Below the pieces are notes generated by a model, which ran no database searches, had not been told where the DNA came from, and saw only the letters and a list, made by a program, of their open reading frames with translations. This document shows, in pieces, positions 1 to 5,127 of a stretch of 5,127 nt of DNA; within the stretch, counting starts at the first letter, position 1, and each line of letters begins with the position of its first letter. The translations under genes and the position numbers were made by a program. Source of the DNA: Clostridiales bacterium (GTDB lineage Bacteria > Bacillota > Clostridia > Peptostreptococcales > Anaerovoracaceae); NCBI GenBank assembly GCA_009778945.1, contig WRFF01000129.1:1-5127 (forward strand). The letters are read 5' to 3'.

Positions 1-7
1 GAGAAAG

Positions 8-13
8 TGAGGT
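8..13 (+). promoter_or_regulatory. Ribosome binding site of the surface adhesin gene
   Basis: TGAGGT ends six bases before the ATG at 20 and contains the GAGGT core of a Shine-Dalgarno sequence. The encoded protein begins with a clear signal peptide from this ATG, which supports the start. The promoter must lie upstream of the window. Confidence 0.75.
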
Positions 14-19
14 AACCCC

Positions 20-3000
20 ATGAACCGTATCCGAACTATCCGCATAGCCCTGCTGCTTGTCGTCGCCGCTTGCGCGCTCCTGCTGCTTCCGACGGGCGGG
101 TCCGCGTCCTCCCTCGCGGCCTCCGCGGAGCCCTTGGGGGGAAACGGCCAGCCGGCCCAGGCGCAAACCGGGTATCTGACCGTTACGATTCAGTCGATGG
201 ACGGCGCGCCGATCACCCTTTCGGGCAATGCCGACGAGTGCGGGTTTTGGCTTGTCGATTCGGAAGAATACCCGGCGTCCGATCATGTGGTTCCAGGTAC
301 CGGACGGTTTGGCCTGTCCTCGTGGGACAATGGGAACGCCGGGCCCACAACCGACGCGATCCGGGTCCCGGCCGGCGACTATTATATCAACCTGCTTACG
401 CCGCCTGCGGGTTATGTTTTGCCGAATGACGTATACATCCCCGTCACCGTCACGGAAAATGACGCCGCGGACGATCCCGTGGATGTGACGGCAACCTATC
501 TTGCCGACCCGAACGCGGCGGACGGAAGCTCCTTTATGATCGCGCCGCTGGGGCTTTCCGGTATCACCGGCGGCGCGTCGGGCACGCCGATCGCCTATCT
601 GTCGGACGGGACGCCGATCTGGCAGCACGCGATTTATCCCGCCGGCGTGGCGGACGCAAGCCCGGACGGAATCACGACCTTCTGCACGCAGCACGGATTG
701 CAAAACCCGAACGGCACGTCTTATACCGACGCCGGCTCCGCGCCGTCAGGCAAGATCCTTTCGGCGCTTTGCTATCTGAACAGTGATTATAAAATCATAC
801 AAGGCGCGTATTGGCGCGCGCTCGGGCAGTACAGCGCCGGCAAAGACAGCGCCGTTGACGCGGCCTATAACGCGGCCGCAGCGTTCGTGGACGGCGAAGG
901 CTCCTCTTCCACGCCCGCGGACAATACGCCCGGGTTTTCCTGGAGTGACGGAGCAAAATTCGCGCCGAACAAAACGGTTGCGATAAGCGGCGTGCAATAT
1001 TTCCAATACGGCCCGTTCAGCATCACGGGCGCGACCCGCGGCGTCTGGGCGGAATCGCTCCTTCCGGGCTGGAAGATCGGAAATTCAAACGGATCCGCTT
1101 TCTATGATCCGGCGAAAATAAATCCGGATTCCGGCGCCATACCGCAGATGTTTTACGTCTACGCGCCCGTTTCGAACGTGAACGGAGTAAAAATAAAGTT
1201 ATACGGCGGATACAACGGGGCGACAACCTTCATGCGATCCATTTCCAACGGTTCCTATTGGGTCACCGCGAACGCGCAAAACCTTGCGACATGCGGCAGC
1301 GTGACGGACGGGGCGTCCACATCTACGCAAAACGTAAGCCGGACAATGGAATTCCTTGCGCTTTTCGATGTAAATTTTCAAAAGAAAGATTTCGTAACCG
1401 GCGCGGCGGCGCAGGGAGACGGCACATTCGAAGGGGCGGTATACGGTCTTTACAGCGCTGCGGCGAACGGTTCCTACGCAAAGGACCAACTGGTCTTATC
1501 GGCGAAAACCGGCGCGACCGGAAAGGCCGCGTTCAACCGCGTCCTTTGGGGGCAATACTATATCAAGGAGATCACGGCGTCGGCCGGATATATGCTGAAT
1601 ACCGGCGCGATCCCAATCAATCCGGATACGATGGCCGACGCAAATTATGCGGTTTCCGCAGACGGCACGGAGGTTGTTCAAAAGCAGGCGATAGAATTCC
1701 GAAAGCTGAAGCTGGATGAAGAAAGCGATGTGATTGCGCCTATCTCCGGCGTAGGGTTTTCCGTTTATCTGATCTCCGATCTCTCGAAAGTAAAAGGCGG
1801 GGAAATCGTCAAGCCCTCCGGCGGTTGGCAGGCGTCCCGGTTTGCCGACTATTTCAGAGACCGGGAGGTTTCGGGCGAAACGCGGGCAAAAGCGGACGGC
1901 GTCGTTACGCCCGAATATTTTTCCGATGCGGACGGGCTTGTCAAAACAGCCGAGCTGCCGTACGGGGATTATCTGATCGCGGAGACGACGCCGAACCCGG
2001 CCTACGCCAAAATCGCGCCGTTTATTGTCCAAATAACGAGGGACGCGAGCCAGGATCCCACGGCGACGGCGGGTGAGCCGCGCCCCCCGGTCCGGCCCGC
2101 GGGCCTTTACGGCGGGATGCTCGATCAATATCTTGAAATGCCGCTGGGCGTCGTCAAGATAGACCGCGATACCGGGCGGGGCGTCTTTAAGGACGCGGCG
2201 TTTAAAATATGGAACGTCGACAAAAATGAATGGGTGACCCAAAAGGTCACCTACCCGACGATCATCACGTACGGCACGGACGAAAACCCCTATCGCATCG
2301 ATCCGCAGACGGGTTTTTTGATCCTGCCTCAGCCTGTTGCGGTCGGCACGTACAGGATTGTCGAAACAGAGGCCCCTTCGGGTTACGTACTTCCCGAAGC
2401 TGACGCGGCGGACACCGGCGGCTACTGTGACCACGAAGGGGACGGCAAACTGTACACGCCGGATAGGGCCTCCTATACGCCGGCCCCGGCAAATGGCGTC
2501 ACGGTCGTCATCGGTTCGGACGAAGCCGTTTGGAACGACGCGCTCGGCGCCTTTGTCGTATACGGGACCATTGAAGACGCGCCGCAAAAGGGGCACCTCA
2601 ACATCCATAAGGATAAAGAGCTTCCGCTTGACGACCAGATGGAAAGCAGGGATGATCCTGCCGCAAAATTTTCGGATTCGCCTGTGAAATGGACGAGGCA
2701 CAGTGCCGGTTGGCAGACCGCGCCCATGGAAGGCGCGGCGTTTAAGCTGTTTGCGAAAGAAGATATTCTTACGCAGGACGGGCATGCCGCCGTGCTTTAC
2801 GCGGCGGATTCCGAAATCCCCGTATATCTTGAGAAGGACAGCGTTTATACGGCGAAACCGCCCGCCGGCAGCGGAAGCCCGGTTTCTATCGCCACCGACG
2901 CAAACGGCAACGCGGCGGTGAAAATGCTCCCGATCGGCAAGTATATGCTGAAGGAAATTTCGGTTTCACCGGACGATATGCGTCAAACCGGCGACGGCGT

Positions 3001-4042
3001 TTTTTATGGCGCCTATACGGTCGGTTATGAAAAAGAAATTGCTGTTACCGGCGCTGACGATACCGCGAAGATGGACGAAAAATCGGTTTGGTATCAGGAA
3101 AACCCATTTGTATTTGTGAACGTGAAGCCACTCAACATTTGGAATTTGGGCCGGATATGCCTGCACAAAGAAGGCGATGCGCCGCAGGCGCCGTATATCG
3201 ATGAGAACGGAAATATCCGGTTTCCTTATGAAAAGGAACCGCTTGAAAATGTCGAATTTGAGGTCATCGCAAACGCGGATATAACCGATATCAACACAGG
3301 CGAAACCATTTATCGTAAAGGCGCCGCCGTAGCGGTGATCGTTACCGATGAAAACGGAAACGCCTGCGTGCGCGATTTGATTCCCGGAGACTATATTCTC
3401 CATGAAAAAACACCGCCGAACGGATATTTGCCCGTTGCCGACCGCGTCTTCGCAATCAGCGAGCGCAATTCGCACGATGACGATTTTTCGTTTATGACAT
3501 GGGACCTCACGGATGTTTATCGAAAAAACTCTATCGGAGTCGAAAAGACCGACCGGCTTACGGGCAGGCTGCTGGCCGGCGCGGCATTCGGCCTTTATGC
3601 GGCGGAAGACATCCGTACGGGTCCGCCTATGGATAGCGCCGCTCTTGGAAATCCGGTCATTGAAGCGGGTACGCTCATTCAAACGGCCGCAACCGGGGAA
3701 AACGGAAAAGCGGTTTTCATGAATCTTCCGGAAGGCAAATATACCGTGCGGGAGATAAAGGCGCCGGACGGATTTCTCGTCAATCTGCTCTGGGCGCCGG
3801 AAGTGACATTGGCGTACGGCGGCAATGACGAAATTCCTTTCACTGAAACGCTCCGCTGCATGGATGAGGCCGGCCCGGCCACACCGCTCAAAGCATCCGT
3901 TCCGGAGACACCGGCGCCTGCGGAGATGCCGAAGACGGCGGACGGGTTCCCTCTACTGCCGGCCCTTATCGTACTCAGCCTTGCTATCGCCGGGCTTCTC
4001 GCGCTGCACTTCACATGGCGGCGGAAAAGACACGCGGGGTAA
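20..4042 (+). CDS. Cell-wall-anchored multi-CnaB adhesin with thioester domain (TIE / SpaA-like surface protein)
   Basis: This is a 1340-residue secreted protein, probably linked to peptidoglycan or a pilus by a sortase and acting in adhesion. Seen directly: a signal peptide (basic residues 1-8, hydrophobic 9-23, AxA-type sites near 28-36); an N-terminal module (about 50-150) with an E-box-like strand that has Leu125 where Glu is expected; a thioester-type domain (about 170-445) with a TFC motif at Cys222 and an IIQGAYW motif at Gln261; six CnaB/SpaA-like modules with candidate isopeptide lysines near 455, 562, 713, 864, 1050 and 1176 and E-box glutamates at 517, 655, 782, 979, 1129 and 1245; and a sorting signal MPKTAD at 1303-1308, a hydrophobic stretch 1310-1331 and a WRRKR tail. 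From family knowledge, the Cys-Gln thioester can bind host or surface amines covalently, and Lys-Asn/Asp isopeptide bonds stiffen the stalk. A proper pilin motif with a polymerising lysine was not found, so a stalk-type adhesin or pilus tip protein is preferred over a major pilin. No sortase gene is in the window. The architecture is certain; ligand and sortase are unknown. Confidence 0.93.
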   Translation: MNRIRTIRIALLLVVAACALLLLPTGGSASSLAASAEPLGGNGQPAQAQTGYLTVTIQSMDGAPITLSGNADECGFWLVDSEEYPASDHVVPGTGRFGLSSWDNGNAGPTTDAIRVPAGDYYINLLTPPAGYVLPNDVYIPVTVTENDAADDPVDVTATYLADPNAADGSSFMIAPLGLSGITGGASGTPIAYLSDGTPIWQHAIYPAGVADASPDGITTFCTQHGLQNPNGTSYTDAGSAPSGKILSALCYLNSDYKIIQGAYWRALGQYSAGKDSAVDAAYNAAAAFVDGEGSSSTPADNTPGFSWSDGAKFAPNKTVAISGVQYFQYGPFSITGATRGVWAESLLPGWKIGNSNGSAFYDPAKINPDSGAIPQMFYVYAPVSNVNGVKIKLYGGYNGATTFMRSISNGSYWVTANAQNLATCGSVTDGASTSTQNVSRTMEFLALFDVNFQKKDFVTGAAAQGDGTFEGAVYGLYSAAANGSYAKDQLVLSAKTGATGKAAFNRVLWGQYYIKEITASAGYMLNTGAIPINPDTMADANYAVSADGTEVVQKQAIEFRKLKLDEESDVIAPISGVGFSVYLISDLSKVKGGEIVKPSGGWQASRFADYFRDREVSGETRAKADGVVTPEYFSDADGLVKTAELPYGDYLIAETTPNPAYAKIAPFIVQITRDASQDPTATAGEPRPPVRPAGLYGGMLDQYLEMPLGVVKIDRDTGRGVFKDAAFKIWNVDKNEWVTQKVTYPTIITYGTDENPYRIDPQTGFLILPQPVAVGTYRIVETEAPSGYVLPEADAADTGGYCDHEGDGKLYTPDRASYTPAPANGVTVVIGSDEAVWNDALGAFVVYGTIEDAPQKGHLNIHKDKELPLDDQMESRDDPAAKFSDSPVKWTRHSAGWQTAPMEGAAFKLFAKEDILTQDGHAAVLYAADSEIPVYLEKDSVYTAKPPAGSGSPVSIATDANGNAAVKMLPIGKYMLKEISVSPDDMRQTGDGVFYGAYTVGYEKEIAVTGADDTAKMDEKSVWYQENPFVFVNVKPLNIWNLGRICLHKEGDAPQAPYIDENGNIRFPYEKEPLENVEFEVIANADITDINTGETIYRKGAAVAVIVTDENGNACVRDLIPGDYILHEKTPPNGYLPVADRVFAISERNSHDDDFSFMTWDLTDVYRKNSIGVEKTDRLTGRLLAGAAFGLYAAEDIRTGPPMDSAALGNPVIEAGTLIQTAATGENGKAVFMNLPEGKYTVREIKAPDGFLVNLLWAPEVTLAYGGNDEIPFTETLRCMDEAGPATPLKASVPETPAPAEMPKTADGFPLLPALIVLSLAIAGLLALHFTWRRKRHAG
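671..820 (+). other. Thioester-forming core of the adhesin (Cys222 / Gln261)
   Basis: The tgc codon at 683-685 encodes Cys222 in the context TTFCTQ, and the caa codon at 800-802 encodes Gln261 in the context IIQGAYW. These match the aromatic-Cys and hydrophobic-Gln-x-x-hydrophobic (often Trp) motifs of thioester adhesin domains, in the usual Cys-before-Gln order. Formation of the bond is inferred from the motifs, not shown. Confidence 0.75.
1364..3850 (+). repeat. Array of six diverged CnaB/SpaA-like modules
   Basis: Six immunoglobulin-like modules follow one another in the protein, starting near residues 449, 558, 708, 858, 1043 and 1170. Each opens with a lysine-bearing strand (for example GVVKID, SIGVEKTD), most carry a GAxFxLY-type strand, and each closes with an E-box strand of the form Y-x-(I/L/V)-x-E followed by a P/S-rich G-Y turn. 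The units are 105 to about 185 residues long and well diverged, so this is a protein-level repeat rather than a tandem DNA repeat. The last modules are the most canonical. Confidence 0.85.
3926..4039 (+). other. C-terminal sortase sorting signal with MPKTA motif
   Basis: Residues 1303-1340 show the three-part cell wall sorting signal: MPKTA followed by Asp, about 22 hydrophobic residues, and a tail with four basic residues (RRKR). The motif departs from LPxTG at two places (M for L, A for G). An AP/TP-rich linker precedes it, as is common for a segment crossing the wall. Confidence 0.85.
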
Positions 4043-4061
4043 CGGACATTTCCCAAACGAA

Positions 4062-4080
4062 AAGGAGGGTATTTTTGATG
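4062..4080 (+). promoter_or_regulatory. Upstream ribosome binding site and ATG, in frame with the antitoxin
   Basis: AAGGAGG at 4062-4068 is followed, after nine bases, by an ATG at 4078. This is as good a translation start as the antitoxin's own. The ATG is in frame with the antitoxin gene and would add 21 residues, encoded by its promoter and operator DNA. It lies upstream of the antitoxin promoter, so it can be used only on transcripts reading through from the adhesin gene. It may be an alternative start or the left-over start of another gene cut by insertion of the toxin-antitoxin module. Confidence 0.55.
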
Positions 4081-4090
4081 GCCACAACAC

Positions 4091-4119
4091 TTGACACATA
4101 TTTTGTGCGCACATATAAT
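4091..4119 (+). promoter_or_regulatory. Promoter of the toxin-antitoxin operon
   Basis: TTGACA (4091-4096) and TATAAT (4114-4119) are both perfect consensus hexamers for the housekeeping sigma factor and are separated by exactly 17 bases. Transcription would start near 4125-4128, so the message would begin almost at the antitoxin's ribosome binding site, with a very short leader. Confidence 0.9.
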
Positions 4120-4123
4120 GTGT
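4094..4123 (+). promoter_or_regulatory. Dyad operator over the toxin-antitoxin promoter
   Basis: A perfect 10-base palindrome TGTGCGCACA (4104-4113) lies in the promoter spacer. Around the same centre, ACACAT (4094-4099) pairs with ATGTGT (4118-4123), so 12 of 15 positions of the 30-base dyad are symmetric. It overlaps both the -35 and the -10 boxes. A further TGTGC half-site is at 4121-4125. Binding here by the ribbon-helix-helix antitoxin, alone or with the toxin, would block RNA polymerase, the usual autoregulation of such modules. The binding is inferred. Confidence 0.8.
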
Positions 4124-4125
4124 GC

Positions 4126-4132
4126 AGGAGGT
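4126..4132 (+). promoter_or_regulatory. Ribosome binding site of the antitoxin gene
   Basis: AGGAGGT is a full Shine-Dalgarno sequence eight bases before the ATG at 4141. Another ATG at 4136 is only three bases away and in a different frame. This decides the 4141 start for transcripts from the local promoter. Confidence 0.88.
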
Positions 4133-4140
4133 ATAATGCT

Positions 4141-4365
4141 ATGAAAAATATCACACTCGCGATTGATGAAACGCTGTTGAAGCGGGGGCGTTCGTTTGCA
4201 CAGCGCAGAAATATGTCCTTCAATGCTTTTGTGCGCGATTTAATCGAAAAAAACGTTCAGGAAGAGCCTGCGCAATGGGCAAATGAATTATTCGCGCTGA
4301 TGGACGCAGCCGAACCAAGGCCTAACCCTTCGGGGTGGAGCAGAGAGGAATTGTACAGGGTATGA
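4141..4365 (+). CDS. Ribbon-helix-helix antitoxin, VapB-like
   Basis: This 74-residue protein should neutralise the PIN toxin encoded next to it and repress their shared promoter. Residues 1-40 look like a ribbon-helix-helix DNA-binding domain: a short strand (NITLAID, 3-9), a helix starting at DETLLKRG, a turn around NMS (24-26) and a second helix (FNAFVRDLIEKNV). The C-terminal part is acidic and Pro-rich and ends in GWSREELYRV, like the toxin-binding tails of many VapB-type antitoxins that contain a W-x-REE-x-Y element. The start at 4141 is chosen because of the ribosome binding site at 4126 and because the promoter lies between it and the alternative in-frame start at 4078. The stop is four bases before the toxin ATG, so translation is probably coupled. 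The family call is firm; the exact VapB subfamily is not determined. Confidence 0.88.
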   Translation: MKNITLAIDETLLKRGRSFAQRRNMSFNAFVRDLIEKNVQEEPAQWANELFALMDAAEPRPNPSGWSREELYRV

Positions 4366-4369
4366 CGGA

Positions 4370-4810
4370 ATGAGAAAAGTTTTTCTTGACACAAATATTT
4401 TGGTGTATGCGCTTGATTCGACAGAGTCTGGCAAGCAGGCGCGCGCAAGGCAAATTATTTTCGAAACGGCAAATAGCGTCGCACTTGTGGTGTCTACACA
4501 GGTTGTGCAAGAATTCTACAATGTTGTGACACGCAAATTCGGCGTCGAAAAACTTAAAGCGAAAAGAATCATTCGGGCGTTTACGGGAATTGAGATCATA
4601 ACGATCGATATGCAGATGATCGAAAGTGCGATCGACATCAGTATCCTTTCGGATCTTTCCTTTTGGGACAGCCTCATCATCGCAGCGGCCGAAACGAGCG
4701 GCTGCCACGAGCTTCTTTCCGAAGATCTCAATACGGGACAGTCTGTGAACCGCGTCAAGATCATCAACCCATTTGACACCAAGTTGGGGTTGCCCTATAC
4801 TGGAAAATGA
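4370..4810 (+). CDS. vapC: PIN-domain ribonuclease toxin, VapC-like
   Basis: This 146-residue protein is a PIN-domain, Mg-dependent endoribonuclease of the VapC type, which slows growth by cutting RNA when free of antitoxin. VapC targets are usually tRNAs or the rRNA sarcin-ricin loop; the target here is unknown. The acidic active-site set is visible: Asp7 in FLDTNIL, Glu48 in QVVQEFYN, Asp100 in SFWDSLI and Asp119 in LLSEDLNTG. The length is normal for the family and no break is seen, so it should be active. Its ribosome binding site (AGGGT, 4357-4361) is weaker than the antitoxin's, which favours excess antitoxin. The recognisable domain ends at VKIINPF (residues 129-135); the remaining 11 residues are encoded by the promoter of the next gene. 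The gene is more AT-rich than the 5' part of the adhesin gene. Confidence 0.93.
   Translation: MRKVFLDTNILVYALDSTESGKQARARQIIFETANSVALVVSTQVVQEFYNVVTRKFGVEKLKAKRIIRAFTGIEIITIDMQMIESAIDISILSDLSFWDSLIIAAAETSGCHELLSEDLNTGQSVNRVKIINPFDTKLGLPYTGK
4773..4801 (+). promoter_or_regulatory. Promoter of the SCIFF peptide gene, inside the end of vapC
   Basis: TTGACA (4773-4778) and TATACT (4796-4801) match the consensus at 11 of 12 positions with a 17-base spacer. Transcription would start near 4808, leaving an AT-rich leader of about 40 bases before the SCIFF ATG. The promoter overlaps the last 12 codons of vapC. It makes SCIFF expression independent of the toxin-antitoxin promoter. Confidence 0.78.
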
Positions 4811-4838
4811 AAATAATAAAGAAAATATTGATTAAAAA

Positions 4839-4844
4839 AGAGGA
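4839..4844 (+). promoter_or_regulatory. Ribosome binding site of the SCIFF gene
   Basis: AGAGGA stands five bases before the ATG at 4850, in an AT-rich, probably unstructured leader (4811-4849). It supports the start at 4850. No terminator hairpin is seen between vapC and this gene. Confidence 0.75.
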
Positions 4845-4849
4845 TTGAA

Positions 4850-5014
4850 ATGCAAGAGAAAAATATCATCACACTGACAAAGGGAACACTGAATCAGACG
4901 GACGGCAAGGGCTGCGGCGAATGCCAGACTTCCTGCCAATCCGCCTGCAAGACGTCCTGCACGATCGCCAATCAGGAATGCGAACAGAGCGTCACGGTCA
5001 AACGCCCCCGGTAA
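4850..5014 (+). CDS. Six-cysteine peptide SCIFF, ranthipeptide precursor
   Basis: This 54-residue gene encodes a ribosomally made, post-translationally modified peptide precursor. It has exactly six cysteines (22, 25, 29, 33, 37, 44), and the block CGECQTSC followed by QSACKTSC and a T-x-A-N-Q-x-C end is the hallmark of SCIFF (six cysteines in forty-five residues). Residues 1-20 are the leader-like part (KNIITLTKGTL), expected to be bound by the recognition domain of the maturase. In the studied homologue, the radical SAM enzyme CteB joins a cysteine to a threonine five residues later; the corresponding pair here would be Cys33 and Thr38. After the last cysteine there are ten residues ending KRPR, which seems longer and more basic than the typical short SCIFF tail. 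The maturase follows after six bases in the same frame. The biological role of SCIFF is unknown. The family call rests on the cysteine block, which is very distinctive. Confidence 0.94.
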   Translation: MQEKNIITLTKGTLNQTDGKGCGECQTSCQSACKTSCTIANQECEQSVTVKRPR

Positions 5015-5020
5015 ACCGAT

Positions 5021-5127
5021 ACGATCCATCTATACCGATTTCAGGATCTGAATATCCTGCTTGACGTAAACAGCGGCGCCGTCCATATCGTAAGCGAACG
5101 TGTGGCGGCGCTGCTTGCGTTCTTCGA
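5021..5127 (+). CDS. SCIFF radical SAM maturase, N-terminal fragment (cut by window end)
   Basis: Thirty-five codons are visible. The translation from 5024, beginning IHLYRFQDLNILLD and continuing VNSGAVHIV, matches my knowledge of the conserved N-terminus of SCIFF maturases (usually M-I-H-x-Y, then N-I-x-L-D-x-N-S-G-x-V-H). In the characterised enzyme CteB this part belongs to the precursor-recognition (RRE-like) domain; the radical SAM CxxxCxxC motif and SPASM cluster domain would lie beyond the window. The enzyme makes Cys-to-Thr thioether links in SCIFF. The codon where the family's initiator Met stands is ACG (5021-5023). No ATG, GTG or TTG exists in frame between the SCIFF stop and this segment, the first GTG being at 5102, and no Shine-Dalgarno sequence is visible. 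The 5021 start is therefore tentative: an unusual start codon, stop-codon readthrough from SCIFF (same frame), or a base error are all possible. Confidence 0.78.

Noticed and set aside
62..76. Lipobox-like V-A-A-C at residues 15-18 of the adhesin signal peptide
   Set aside because: The hydrophobic core continues past Cys18 and plausible AxA sites follow near residues 28-36. The protein also has a complete sortase signal, so lipid attachment at Cys18 is unlikely.
2233..2251. Seven-base inverted repeat GGTGACC / GGTCACC with five-base loop
   Set aside because: It lies inside the adhesin coding region, has no following T run, and encodes ordinary module residues. It is probably a chance hairpin, not a terminator.
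2219..2252. Pilin-like motif in residues WVTQKVTYPT of the adhesin
   Set aside because: The spacing W to Y-P resembles the pilin motif, but the essential lysine after Pro is Thr and the valines are missing. Similar W-V-x-Q-x-x-T-Y-P segments are common in CnaB modules of Clostridia.
1496..2785. Long open frame of 429 codons on the minus strand
   Set aside because: It lies antisense within the GC-rich adhesin gene, its product is rich in Arg with no recognisable domain, and it has no supporting start signals. It is a shadow frame.
2966..3682. Open frame of 238 codons on the minus strand
   Set aside because: It overlaps conserved CnaB modules of the adhesin on the other strand and has no family features. 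It is a shadow frame.
4015..4140. Antitoxin frame extended upstream to 4015 with overlap of the adhesin gene
   Set aside because: The ATG at 4015 lies in the adhesin coding region without a ribosome binding site. The starts at 4078 and 4141 both have strong sites, and only 4141 lies downstream of the local promoter.
4386..4415. TTGACA at 4386-4391 as a promoter within vapC
   Set aside because: It encodes the conserved Leu-Asp-Thr of the PIN motif, and no acceptable -10 box lies 16-18 bases downstream.

Overview
The window reads as chromosomal DNA from a GC-rich, Gram-positive member of the Clostridia (Firmicutes). Three things point there: a very large cell-wall-anchored adhesin built of CnaB/SpaA-type modules, a gene for the six-cysteine peptide SCIFF followed by the start of its radical SAM maturase (a pair known mainly from Clostridia), and strong AGGAGG-type ribosome binding sites. 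All recognised genes are on the + strand and there is no intergenic gap of 300 bases.

Region 1 (20-4042) is one 1340-residue surface protein: Sec signal peptide, degenerate N-terminal module, thioester-forming domain (Cys222/Gln261), six CnaB-like modules each with an E-box glutamate, and an MPKTAD sorting signal with membrane anchor and basic tail. It fits the TIE (thioester, isopeptide, E-box) adhesin plan. No terminator is visible after it.

Region 2 (about 4060-4810) is a type II toxin-antitoxin module of VapBC type: a 74-residue ribbon-helix-helix antitoxin and a 146-residue PIN-domain ribonuclease, four bases apart. It has its own consensus promoter (TTGACA, 17 bases, TATAAT) covered by a 30-base imperfect dyad, the likely autoregulatory operator. 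It is visibly more AT-rich than the 5' part of the adhesin gene and looks like an insert between unrelated genes. A second ribosome binding site and in-frame ATG lie just upstream of its promoter.

Region 3 (about 4773-5127) is the SCIFF locus. A near-consensus promoter (TTGACA, 17 bases, TATACT) lies inside the last codons of the toxin gene. The 54-residue SCIFF precursor follows, then the N-terminus of its maturase, cut by the window edge. The maturase has no ATG, GTG or TTG where its conserved N-terminus begins: an ACG stands at the expected position, six bases after the SCIFF stop.

The three units have no evident shared function. The best observations are the maturase start anomaly, the promoter-over-dyad design and two in-frame starts of the antitoxin, and the SCIFF promoter embedded in the toxin's C-terminal tail.
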